Positions 11,143 through 22,345 of a stretch of 64,000 nt of DNA are shown piece by piece. The stretch spans positions 71,490,400 to 71,554,399 of the forward strand of contig OY829328.1 in assembly GCA_963691655.1 (NCBI GenBank), in the 5' to 3' direction. Numbering within the stretch: position 1 is the first letter of the stretch; each line of letters begins with the position of its first letter. The DNA is from Toxonevra muliebris (Eukaryota; Arthropoda; Insecta; Diptera; Pallopteridae). Under the pieces are notes generated by a model. That model was not told the origin of the DNA, searched no databases, and was given only the letters and a program-made list of their open reading frames with translations. The position numbers and the translations under genes are program-made.

Positions 11143-13420
11143 AAAAATTATTATTATTTTTTAATAATCTCAGATACTTCCAATGAAAAACTCATATAAA
11201 AAAAGAAAAAATTATTTGTATCGATGTAGGTGCTGTCTAGACATTTCTACCCTGCATAGCGTTTACACGCTTGCCTCCAGCTGAGAAAGAAACATATCAT
11301 CCTCTGTAAAGTAGTCTATTGCACTAACTTATAAACTATGGCAACAAAAATTATAGATCGATGGTGTTATAAATTACGTCAAAAAACCAAATACTTCATT
11401 GCCAACTGGTGTTCCTACTAAAAGTTTATAGCGTTTTTAAATAGTATTGACTACAACACTGAGATTTGAAATGTGTTTCTCAAGTTAAAAACCATCCCCG
11501 AATATGGTAATTGCCAAAAAACATAAGAGTTCAATACACATCATAAAAAAAGATGCATAACGCTGCTCGACTAATGAATCATCTTCAAAATAATGAAATA
11601 TTCAAGCAAGGATACAAGGAGATGTGGTCGATGTTACCGATGCTAATGGTTTGCAAAGTTTACAAAGCCGCCAGTGCACCGCAAGCAATTGATTGATTTA
11701 TTAACAAATTTGTGTAGTAAAAGATTGTAAGAATGAATTGTTTCGCCACCACAATACAACCAAAAATAAGGATGAAAAGAAAATATTACTTTATGGTCCA
11801 TTGAAAACATTTTCACTCCAAAAAGAAAATAACAAAAGAAAATAAATAACAAAACAAAAAAAAAAAAAAACTAAACACAAAACACAAAACAACCTTAGCT
11901 TCAATATTTTGTATGTGGTTAAAGTGATTAATTGTTACAAATATCACGCAAGCAATTGTGATGATTTATTAGTGGAATTGCATCTCACGCTAACGTTATA
12001 TTTTATTTATCATTGAGCAACATTTTTTACAAGCTCAACTAATGAATGAACAAACGAAGCAATTTTCAAGTAACATTCAAACTTAACACGCATCGATGAT
12101 AAAACAATGAGGCAGCATGATTGCATGCATTGAGCGCCTAAAACTATGTGCAAGGTAAAACCTAAAAAAAAATAATTAATGTTGATTGCTTGCCACTACT
12201 AACTACTAGGTACATATACAATTTGCTCATTCGTGTGTGTGTGTGTGTGAATTGTGTGATTCAAGTACGCATCTTATAGAATTAATTGTTTGGCTCAAAA
12301 TGCAGTTTTTTCATGCAATTAAATTTTATTATTTACTTGAATTGAAGTGTTTGTGTGTGTGTGTAGATTAAATGTTTAATATGTTCAATGCTGAAACGAA
12401 ATTCTTTTGCTGTTACTAAAAAAAAAAATCGAATAAGCACAATTCATTTTGCATTTATTTTTAAAAAAATTCTTTCATTTTTTTCTTTATTTATTTCTTT
12501 TTAGCTTTTAATAAGCTTTGGTTGCGTTTATTTTTTCCCCTCCTTCAACATTGTTAATGTTAATATGTTGCTGTAGTTATTTTCTGTTGTTATAGCTGTT
12601 GCTGATGTACATGAAAATCGCATTTAAATCAAGGTCACCTTAAACTATAAAAATAAACAACACTCATACGATACGGTGTGCATGTTGTATTTTAGATGTA
12701 TACTTCGTCTATTCGTATGTATACATACATACATACATGTGCATACATGCTATAAGTGAGTATATATTTCGTATAATTTTTGCAATGCATACTTTTAGGC
12801 TGATTTCAAATTGCTGCATTGCGTTTTAGTTATGCATTGTTCTTGATTCTTGTTTGTTGTTATTTTTCCCCTTTTTAGTTAGTTATTATTGCTGCAGTTG
12901 TTTTTATACTATTTAATGGTTTGTTGTTGTTGTTTTGTGCTGTTGTCATTGCTGCAATTAAATCAATGATTTCTTTTTTATTTTTTTTTTTTTAAATGTT
13001 TTACATACAAACATACATCATTGAAATAATATATGTATGCATGAGAATGTAATTAAAATTAAATGGAATCAATTTTAAGTAAATCTACAAAGTATGCAGC
13101 TTATCTGTGATGAAAAGGAATAATAGCTTAAGTTTATTTTCGTCTCAGCCAAGTTTGATAGTTTGGAATAGAAATATTATGGAAACTATAGCACTGTTTC
13201 TAAAGTCTCTTAAATCAAAGAGCGTTTTTGAAACGATATACGATTTCCAAAAATTATATAAAAATGTTCACCAGTTTAATATTTATAAACTATGGATTAT
13301 GAATTATATTAATGAAGATTTGAAAACGATCAAGCTCTTCGCAAATGCTAAAAGCATCCACGATATCTTGTCAAGTTATAGATTGAAAGATTGCTACCTT
13401 TTATACATCCAAACTCAGTC
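11143..13420. other. AT-rich noncoding stretch with microsatellites
   Basis: The sequence contains (GT)n at about 12233-12250 and 12350-12364, (TACA)n at about 12718-12740, (TTG)n at about 12918-12936 and long T runs. An open frame at 13107-13472 (121 codons) has no recognisable motif and runs into the array at its 3' end. No supported gene. Confidence 0.5.
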
Positions 13421-16190
13421 TAAATTCAGACCAGAACTCAGACCTAGACTAAAAATTCATACCAAAAATTAGGCTAATCTTGCGCCAATTTCAAACCCAA
13501 AATCAAACCAAGCTTAGACCATAACTCAGGCCGATATTTAGACCGAAAATTTAGACTACAATCCAAATCAGACAAAAATTAAACCAAACCTTAGATCGAT
13601 ATTCAGATCAAAACTCAGCCAAAATTCCAATCAAAATTCAAACCAAAACCGCAGATCAAATTTCAGTACAAAATTCAGACCAAAATTTAGTCCAAAATTT
13701 AGTCCAAAATTTAAACTTAAACACAATTCAAGCTCAAATCAAAATTTATACCAAAATTCAAACTAATATCCAGACTAAGAATTAAACCAAAATTCAGCAT
13801 AAGTTAAGACCAGAATTCAGACCAAAAATTAAATCAAAATTCAGACCACACTCAAACCAAATACTTAATCAATCTTTCCCCAAATGCAGAACTAAATTCA
13901 GACAAAAATTAGATCTTAATTCAAACGAAAAGTCAGCTCAATATTCAAATAAAAATTTAGACCACAACATTGCCCAAATTAAGACCAAAATCAAAGCAAA
14001 ATTCAGACCAGAATTCAGACTGAAATATAGGCCGTAATCCAAACCAAAACTTGGATAAAAAATTCATATATAAAATTAGACCAAACTCAGTCCAGACCTT
14101 AGACCGATATACAGATCAAAACTCGGCCTGAATTCAAATTAAAAATGCAAACCAAAGTCCCAGTCGAATTTCAGTCTAAAATTCTAACCAAAACTCAGTC
14201 CGAAATTCATATCCAAACTCAATTCACGCTCAGATCAAAATTTATAACTAAATTCAGACTGACCAAAACTTAGAACAAATTTCTATCAGAACTCTGTCCA
14301 GAAATTGGACCAAAACTCAGAACAAACTCAAACCGAAATCTTGACCAAACTCAGACAAAAATTTAGACCAAGATTTAGATTGATATTGAGATCAAAATGA
14401 TATTCGGGCTGAAAATTAGATCAAAAGTCAGCCCAAATTTAAATTAAAAACGCAGACCAAAACCTCAGTCGAAAATCAGTTCAAAATTCTATTAGAAATT
14501 CATACCTAAACTTAATCCACGCTCAGATCAAAATTTATAACTAAATTCAGACCAAAATTAGACGAAAACTCAGTTCATATTCTGATCAGGACTCTGTCCA
14601 GAAATTTGACCAAAATTTAGACCTAGCTTAAAACCGAAATCTAGGCCGAAATTCCGCCCAAACACAGAGCCAACTCAAACAAAAACTCAGAACAAGATTC
14701 AGACTGATACTTAGATAAAAAATGAGGCCCTAATTTGGACCAAAAATCAAATCGATATTCGGCCAAAAATTAGCCCAAATTCGGGTCACAATTCAAATAA
14801 ATATTCTAACAAAGTTCAGTAGAAAACTAAGCTCGAAATCCAAACCAAAAATCAATTAAAAAATCAGACGAAAATTTAATCCTAGCCCAGATCAAAATTT
14901 ATATTGATATTTAGACCAAAAATTAGACCACACTCAGTTCATATTTAGTCCAGAGCTCTTAATATTTAGACCAAAAAAATAATATTCACATCAAATTTAA
15001 CCCATTAAGGGCAAGCGGGAACCAAAGTAGATAGATCAAGAAAGTAACTTGAGAAAAAAATTGTTTTTGAACCTGGCTCAGGAACGACTCAGCGACAAGG
15101 TGCCATTTGACACAGTTAGGCATTACTGCGTTAAACCAAAAATCAAATCAAACAAAAAATTATATCAAACTTTACATCTAAAATCAATCCAAGTTTAGAC
15201 CATGACTCAGACCGATATTAAAGCCAAGACTTAGGTAAAAAATAAAATCACACAAAAAATTAGAAAAATCCACGCTCAGACTGATCAAAAATTCAGACTG
15301 ATATTAAGACCAAAAACTGTGCAAAAACTCAGCCCAAATTTAGATCAGAGCTTATACCGAAAATTAGACCAAAACTTAGCCCGAATTCGGATAAAAAATA
15401 AACATAAAAAATTGGGCAGAGATTAGAACAAAACTTAGACCGAAGTCCAAAACCAAAAATAAGATACAAATTTAATTCAAGCTCAGATCAAAATTTATAC
15501 TGATATTAAGGCAAAAAATTAGACCAAACCTTGTCCATATTCAGACCAAAAATTATATCAAAATTCAATTTAAATTAAAACCAAAAATCAAAACACACAA
15601 AAAATTTTACCAAATTCAGACAAAACCTTAGACCGACATTGGGATCAAAACTCAACTCAAATTAAAATTAAAAATGCCTGAAATTAAAGCCAAAGGCCAA
15701 AATTCAGTCCAAAATTCTGACCAAAACTTAATTTTCGCTCAGATCAAAATTTATACCAAAATTCAAATTAATATTCAAATGAAAAATTAAACCAAAACTC
15801 AGCCTAAATCAGCTCAGAACTTTGATTTGAAATTCAGTCAAAATTCAGACCAAAATCAAACCAAAAACCAGGCAAAAATTTCACCCAAATATAGACTCAA
15901 CTGAAAGTATTCAGACCAAGATTCAGATTGATTGAAAATGAATGAGTTGAGGCCCTAAATTGAAAAGAAAATCAATTCGATATTCGGGCCAAAAATTAGA
16001 CCAAAACTAAGCTCAAAAATTCCGTTCGAAATTCAAAACGAAACCCAAAACAAAACTCAGAAAAAAACTAAATAAAAAATTAGACCAAAATTCAGGCCAC
16101 AACTCAAACTTATTTTTAGGCGCAAACTTGGACCACAAATGGAAAAGAAAACGGACAAAATTCCGATTGAATTTAAGATCGAAATTGTGA
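13421..16190. repeat. Degenerate array with a period of about 12 bp, block 1
   Basis: This is about 2.8 kb of variants of the unit agaccaaaattc (equivalently caaaattcagac), with frequent substitutions such as ctcag for ttcag and irregular spacing. A higher-order period is also visible: the phrase gctcagatcaaaatttata recurs near 13735, 14230, 14525, 14890, 15485 and 15740. The block 14140-14260 resembles 14455-14560 at an offset of about 310 bp. No reading frame stays open through it, so it is not a coding repeat. Confidence 0.85.
15001..15130. mobile_element. piggyBac-like MITE (130 bp) inside the array
   Basis: Flanked on both sides by TTAA (14997-15000 and 15131-15134), the piggyBac target. 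The ends are weakly inverted: left CCCATTAAGGGC, right in reverse complement CGCAGTAATGCC. The interior differs in composition from the surrounding array and contains no frame. Removing it and one TTAA rejoins array sequence (caaattttaaaccaaaaa) of the usual type, which supports a clean insertion. Confidence 0.65.
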
Positions 16191-17640
16191 TCTAAACATC
16201 AGCAGTAGACATAAACATAATCCTAACCATTTCCAAGCTCTCCAAAAGTAAAACATAAATAAAAAAAAACCTCATGTTTATTACAGGCTGAATGTACATG
16301 ATAAACAATTGCACAAGGTTTTAAAAGTTTGTAACCGTTCAGCCAATCCTACTGCATAAATTATTGTTCCACTACATTTCCTCATTTTTTTTTTTTTTTC
16401 AAACTAACATTTTAACAAATTAATTAGTATTTCGTTGTGGGTGTAAATATATACATAACTAATTAGCTATTTTTGCTCTAGCGAAACTATGGTGGGGTTG
16501 ATAGTTATGTACATACATCAATGTACAGACAATTATACATATGTAGGTACATAATAGTGAAAGGCTCTTCTGACCTCATGTAATTTGTCATTATGTTGGC
16601 CAATTACAATTTTATATGCCAACTAATTGACTTAACGTTGAATGACATTAAAAAAGACTCCGCATATAAATTAACATAGTGGCAGCACTGCTAACAATGT
16701 TACCATGTTACCATGAAAAATGCACACAAATAAGCAAATTGAAATTGTAGTACAAAATTTAATTTATTCTAAGTAGAAATTAAATATTTTCTACACACAC
16801 ACACACACATTGAATTACTTTTAAATGTTAAACAAAGAAGCTACCGAAATAATGTGAATTTTGTTTTCATTTTAATTTACGAAATAACACCTTTATTTTT
16901 TGGTGTGGTACACTCAAAGAAAAACAGAAGAAGAATACATTTTTAGAATTTCAAAGAACAACGAAATTCAGGTGCAGGACTGATAATTTTATTTATTACT
17001 CGCCATACTCAAAATTCATTCAATTTAACTAAATTACACTCAGTGGCCGTAATTTGTATGCATTTCAGTTAGCAGTTCAAATAGCTAGGGATTTCATTTA
17101 AAAATCAACCATCTTCCCCTTCCTGCCCCCAAATTCTTGTTGCTAACTTAACAAATATTTTTCAATAAGTGTAGTCATGGTCATAACACAGTTTGTTGTG
17201 TATATAAATAAGTATGTATGTATGTATGTATATACTATTTGACTACACTATGAAAGCACTAAAAGAATTGTTACGAATTTTTGTTTTTTATTTTAATTAA
17301 AAAAATAGTAAGTATAAAATACAGTAGCAATAACGAGAAACAGTAGAAGGGAAATACGAGAAATGTAGAAAATTCCCCAGGTTGCCATTTTCTTTGTCCT
17401 AATGAGTGAGTTAATTTTACAATTCTTAGTTTTGTTGCTATGCTTGTTGTTGTTGTTGTTTTTGTTTACTCTTTGAAACCCTCAAAGTGGTCATTAGAGT
17501 ATTTTTCATTATTTTCTTTTTTTTCGTTTTGTTTTTGTTTTTTCTTTTTGCACTAGTTAGTTTCATTTACATACAAGAGACACAAGTATCTTGTTATAGG
17601 GTAAAGTAGGCAAATATTACCAAATTTATACCCTTCTTTA
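16191..17640. other. Non-array spacer with microsatellites
   Basis: Ordinary AT-rich sequence separates two array blocks. It holds (CA)n at about 16792-16809, (GTAT)n at about 17208-17232 and (TTG)n at about 17442-17462. No coding similarity or terminal repeats were seen. Whether it is an insertion into the array or an original gap cannot be decided here. Confidence 0.5.
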
Positions 17641-18625
17641 TACAAGGTGATTTAGCAAATTTTAATTTGAACCAAAACTCTGAATAAAAATCAAATCAAA
17701 TCAAAAATCAGACCAAACCTTAGACCGATATTCGAATGAAAACTCAGCCAAAATTCAAAACAAAATTCAGACAAAAAACATGACCAAAATTTTGTCTGAA
17801 ATTTAGACCGAAATTCAGTCCAATATTCAGACCGAAATTCAAACCAACATTTTGACCAAAACTAAGATCAAAATTCGAACTGAAAATCGAACAAAAAACA
17901 GAACAAAAGTTAGACCAGATATAACACCAAAATTCGCATCAAAAATTAGGCTAAGACTCAGTTCGAATTCGGACCTCAAATCAGGTCAAAATTCAGACTA
18001 AAAACTAGGCCTAAACATTGCCCAAAAACAGGCCCAAAATCGAATCCAATTCGAACAAAAACTCAAACCAATACTCAAATTGATATTCAGAGAAAAAATT
18101 AGACCAACACTCAAAGCAAATTCAGAATAGAAATAAAGCTGACATTCACACCAAATGTTAGATCAACACTTAGCCCAAGCGTGAATCAATACACAGATAA
18201 AAAATAAGCCCATATCCTGAATAGAAAACATACCAGAATTCAGTTCGAAATTCAGACTAAAACCCAGACTTATTTTCAAACAAGAAATCGAACCAAAACT
18301 ATGGCCGAAAATCAGTGTAAAATTCAGACAAACTTAGACAAAAAATCAGATTAAAATTCAAGTAAAAAATCGTACAAAAAAGTGAACAAATGACAAACCA
18401 GAAATAAGGCAAAAATGCAGACTAAACCTCAGACCTATATTCAGACCAAAAAATAGGCCAAGACTCAGTTCAAATTCAAACCACAAATCACAAAAAAGAA
18501 ACAACGGACAAAACTCAGATCGAAATCCCGACCAAAAATCAGACCAAAATTCAGACCCGAACTTAGATCAGACTAAAATTTATACTAAAATTCACACTGA
18601 TATTCTGACCAAAAATTAGGCCGAA
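17641..18625. repeat. Degenerate 12-bp-period array, block 2
   Basis: Same unit family as 13.4-16.2 kb (accaaaattcagaccaaaa variants), same orientation, about 1.0 kb. The block stops abruptly at the 5' boundary of the LINE insertion and resumes on the other side at about 19830. Confidence 0.85.
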
Positions 18626-19830
18626 ACTTGGCTCTTGTCTATTGTCCCGTTACACATCATTAAAAAAAAATCGAAAACGTTAGCCGACATTCGGTCGCTA
18701 AAATCTTGTCAAAAAATAAAATATTGTTTTTATTTAAAATACTTTGCGAAAACTATCGCTAAGTCAACAAGACAACTATCTCTTGGACTGTCCCCAGGAC
18801 AGAATGGACAAACAGTATAGTTTTGAGAAACACTTCGTTGCAAAACTTAGTAGTAAGAACGAATGGGAGGGTGTAGAGTATAACTACACACTCAAAGAAC
18901 ACACGATTAAGTGGTATACAGATGGGTCACGTACCGAGGATGGAACTGGGGCAGGAGTATTTGGGCCACTCAAACACTCTGAGCCGATGGGGAAGTACCC
19001 TAGCATCTTCCAAGCTGAAATTCATGCAATTAGCACATGTGTGCAATTCAACCTGGATAGACAGTACAAACGGCAAGATATCGCTATCATGTCGGACAGC
19101 CAAGCAGCCATTCGAGCATTATGCTCCTTTGAGATCACCTCTAAGTTGGTGTGGGACTGTTTGAGCAAGCTCAATCAACTGGGCAATAACAACAAAGTCG
19201 CTCTATGTTGGGTCCCTGGACACGCAGGAATTGAGGGTAATGAGCAGGCAGACGAGCTTGCAAGAAAGGGGGCAGCAACCACTTTCGTGGGACCTGAACC
19301 CTTCTGTGGAATAGGAGATAGCGTAATCAGGGAATTACTCAGGCAAGAAGAGAGGAACAAGAGGCAAGAACTCTTTACCAATCTTACGGGACTGAGGCAA
19401 TCCAAAGCGCTTTTAGGTAATTATAATAAGAGTAGATACGCATTCTGCATTGGTCTCAACAAAAACAGTTTGCGCATATTAGCTGGTATTCTGACTGGGC
19501 ATTGCGGGCTCAGAGAACACCTTTGCAAGATAGGGGTTGAGCAAAGCTCAATTTGTAGGTTTTGTAATGAGGAAGACGAATCATCAGAACATATTTTAGC
19601 TCAATGTGGAGCACTGATCCACAAAAGAAGGAAATGTCTGGGCATGCACCAAGTGCCCAGTACCGAACTGGCATCTATAGATCCGGGCGCAATACTCAAA
19701 TTCTTGAGGGAGACTGGACTGGATGAGGTACTCTAGGCAGATTAGACTAGAAAGAAAAGAGGGACGTACAATAGATCTTATAGGTCGCGGTACAACGACA
19801 GAAACCTCTATAATACAATACAATACAATA
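18626..19830 (+). mobile_element. 5'-truncated RNase H-bearing non-LTR retrotransposon
   Basis: A young-looking LINE 3' portion sits within the array. It consists of the ORF2 C-terminus (18744-19736), a short 3' UTR, and a tail of repeated aatac units at about 19811-19830. The 5' end is missing, as expected from incomplete reverse transcription. The 3' UTR word gtacaatagatc...aggtcgc (19766-19788) recurs at 44609-44631 behind a SINE head. The RNase H domain plus C-terminal zinc knuckle suggests an I- or LOA-type element; the clade is an inference. Confidence 0.9.
18744..19736 (+). CDS. Non-LTR retrotransposon ORF2 C-terminus: RNase H and CCHC knuckle
   Basis: An uninterrupted frame of 330 codons. 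Residues 55-180 form an RNase H fold that would degrade the RNA strand of the element's RNA-DNA hybrid during target-primed reverse transcription. The catalytic carboxylates are all present: D60 in YTDGS, E92 in QAEIHAI, D118 in SDSQAA and D170 in GNEQADELA, with H160 in WVPGHAGIEGN. Residues 271-288 give C-x2-C-x8-H-x4-C (CRFCNEEDES...H...C), the C-terminal zinc-knuckle type motif seen in such ORF2 proteins. The preceding DCPQDRMDK...FEKHFV block matches the usual linker between RT and RNase H, so real homology begins by about residue 15; the first Met is only the first ATG in a 5'-truncated copy, not a genuine start. Endonuclease and RT domains are absent, so the copy cannot move by itself. 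Lack of stops or shifts marks it as much younger than other LINE pieces here. Confidence 0.9.
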   Translation: MRKLSLSQQDNYLLDCPQDRMDKQYSFEKHFVAKLSSKNEWEGVEYNYTLKEHTIKWYTDGSRTEDGTGAGVFGPLKHSEPMGKYPSIFQAEIHAISTCVQFNLDRQYKRQDIAIMSDSQAAIRALCSFEITSKLVWDCLSKLNQLGNNNKVALCWVPGHAGIEGNEQADELARKGAATTFVGPEPFCGIGDSVIRELLRQEERNKRQELFTNLTGLRQSKALLGNYNKSRYAFCIGLNKNSLRILAGILTGHCGLREHLCKIGVEQSSICRFCNEEDESSEHILAQCGALIHKRRKCLGMHQVPSTELASIDPGAILKFLRETGLDEVL

Positions 19831-21195
19831 GTCCAAATTCAGACACAGAAGTCAGACAAAAAATTAGGTCAAAATTCAGACTAAAAACTAGGCCAAAACA
19901 CTATCCAAATACGGACCCAAAATCAAACCAAACTCAGACAAAAATTCAAACCAAGACTCAAACTGATATTTACTAAACCAAAACTCAATACTAATTTAAA
20001 CCAAGAATCAGGCCGATATTCATACCAAAAGTTAGGGCTCAGACCAAAACTCAGATCAAAGTAAGCCCAAATTCAGAATAAAAATAATACCAGAATTCAG
20101 TCTGAAATTCAAACTAAAATCCAGACCAATATTCAGACCAAAAACCAGACCAAAATCCACTCCTCAAAATTTAGGCAAGAAGCAGAACATAAGTGAAATC
20201 CAGAATAACACCAAAATGCAGACCAAAACTGAGGCCTATATTCAGATTAAAAAGTAGGCGAATACTCAGTCCAAATTTGAGTCAGAAAAAAAAGAACGGC
20301 CAAAATTCAAATCAAAGCTTATTTCGAAGTCCAGGCCAAATTTAGACCAAATATCAGACCAAATACCAGACCAGAATTTAATCCAAGCTTAAGCCAAAAA
20401 TTAGACCAAAACTTAGTCCAAATTCAGATCCAGAACTCAAACCAAAATTCAGGTCAAAACTCAGACCAAAAACTAGGCCAAAATAAAAACCAAATGCAGA
20501 TCCAAAATCAAACTCAACTCAGATAAACAAAACCAAGAGTCAGATTAATATTCAGGCAAAAAATTGGACGAAACAACCACACTAATTCAGAGCAAAAATC
20601 AGGCCGATATTCATACCAAAAGTTAGGGCTCAGACCAAAACTCAGATCAAAGTAAGACCAAATTCAGAATTAAAATAATACCAGAATTCAGTCTGAAATT
20701 CAAACTAAAATCCAGACCAATATTCAGACCACAAACCAGACCAAAATCCACTCCTCAAAATTTAGGCAAGAAGCAGAACAAAAGTGAAATCCAGAATAAT
20801 ACCAAAATGCAGACCAAAACTGAGGCCTATATTCAGATTAAAAAGTAGGCGAAGACTCAGTCCAAATTTGAATCAGAAAAAAAAGAACGGCCAAAAATCA
20901 AATCAAAGCTTATTTCGAAGTCCAGGCCAAATCAAACTCAAACTCAGATAAACCAAACCAAGAGTCAGATTAATATTCAGGCACAAAATTAGACGAAGCA
21001 ACTACACTAATTCAGACCAAAAATCAGGCCGATTCACACCAAAACTTAGACCAAATCGTAGCTCAGCTCAGACCAAAAATAAAGTCAAATTCAGAATAAA
21101 AATCTGATCAGAATTCAGTCCAAAAACTCAGCCTAATTCGGACCACAAGTATAAAAAAAACGGATGAAATTTATATCAAAATTAAAAACAAGTGT
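19831..21195. repeat. Degenerate 12-bp-period array, block 3, with segmental duplications
   Basis: The block continues the agaccaaaattc-type array for about 1.4 kb. A segment at about 20005-20345 is repeated almost unchanged at about 20596-20935 (offset 591 bp), including the landmark words gttagggctcagacc and aaaaaagaacggccaaa. A second duplication (ccaagagtcagattaatatt, near 20532 and 20957) has an offset of about 425 bp. These large, recent duplications sit on top of the older short-period decay. Confidence 0.85.
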
Positions 21196-22345
21196 AAATT
21201 TTATTCAGGCGGTAGGATGCGAAAAGCCCGGCCTTGGGCCTCCGGGGGCTGTTGTGCCATAATAGCAGTAGGATCAAAAAGAGAATATTCAAGTAAAACT
21301 TGTTTATCTTCTACCAAAAACTCGAAATTTCGCTTGTATTTGCTCCTTGCTTGGCCAGTTAGCCTAGTTAGCCTTCTGTCAGAGGGAAAATGTTAAAGAA
21401 AGTCGAAGCTCTCCTGGCTGAGCTTTGAAATTAAGAAGCGACGAGATTTAGCCCTCAGATTCTCAGAACGAGAAGTCCAGAGGCCATATTCCGGGGTCTA
21501 CGTCATGTCTTTTATATTGGCGGATACAAAATCTCAAGCGGCACTGGATTCGGTTTGTACTTGGGGGAAGAAACTCCCTTGCCACTGAACCGGATGGCGA
21601 TAAGCTTCCTTATGGAGGATTTCGATTTTCTAGATGTGGCATGTTGGAAAATTGAAAAAAGATGGTGTGGGAAGTGTATAGGCATCTGACATCAGTGACA
21701 GCCAGGCTATATTGAAGGCCTTTACTAACCCTGTCAACTCTTCGAACTTGGTCAGCGAGTGTAAGGCAAAACACAATAATTAGGTCTTATTTGGGTTTCA
21801 GGACACTATAGTATTACAGGGAATGAATTGACCGACAAACTGGCCAACGAAGGCTCTGCTAATTTGCCATGGGGCTCGGAACCTTTTCTTGACATCAGCT
21901 CTATGGAAGTCAGGCGTTAAATCCAATGACTTCGTGGTTTCTATTCATAGAAGAAGTTATTCGAGCTTGGCTCCTGCAGAATAGCAAAGTGCTTCATGAG
22001 ACAACTTGATAGAAAATCGACGGAATTTCTTTTGAAACTGAGGAGAGACCTAGTAGGAGATTGCTTGTAGGAGTTATGACCAGGCATAACATTTGTGGTC
22101 AGCACATGAGCAACATGGGCGCTACCACCGATCTTGTCTTGAGGAAGTTGATACTACTTAGCATTATCTTTGTAGTAGTCCGGCGTTCACCAAAATCAGA
22201 TTCAGGCTGATTTCTTGAGTATAAATAATATTCATACTCTTTCTCTTCCTTTTCAACTCTCTCTCCTGTTTTTCTACTTTCTTTTACTGGCTCTATCTCG
22301 GGTATAGTACTTGGTCCTAGAAACTGAGCGCTTTGGTTTAGTCCA
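21196..22345 (+). pseudogene. LINE remnant, RNase H region
   Basis: Plus-strand frames broken by several shifts give RNase H-type blocks in order: YIGGYKISSGTGFGLYLGEE (about 21515-21575, degenerate first catalytic segment), SDSQAILKAF (about 21695-21725), FGFQDTIVLQGMN or, in the next frame, WVSGHYSITGNELTDKLANE (about 21790-21850), and LPWGSEPFLDISSMEVRR. A C-terminal GQHMSNMGATT-like segment follows at about 22095-22130. The first 200 bp (including a GC-rich patch at 21225-21260) is not assigned. This is the same broad LINE class as 18.6-19.8 kb but a much older, divergent family member. Confidence 0.75.

Noticed and set aside
13107..13472. 121-codon open frame on the plus strand as a possible gene
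   Set aside because: No recognisable domain, strongly AT-biased codons, and its 3' end runs into the degenerate array, where the frame is read as KFRPELRPRLK-like repeat translation.
13421..21195. CRISPR-like array
   Set aside because: The repeats are degenerate, have no constant-length unique spacers, and the context is eukaryotic transposon debris.
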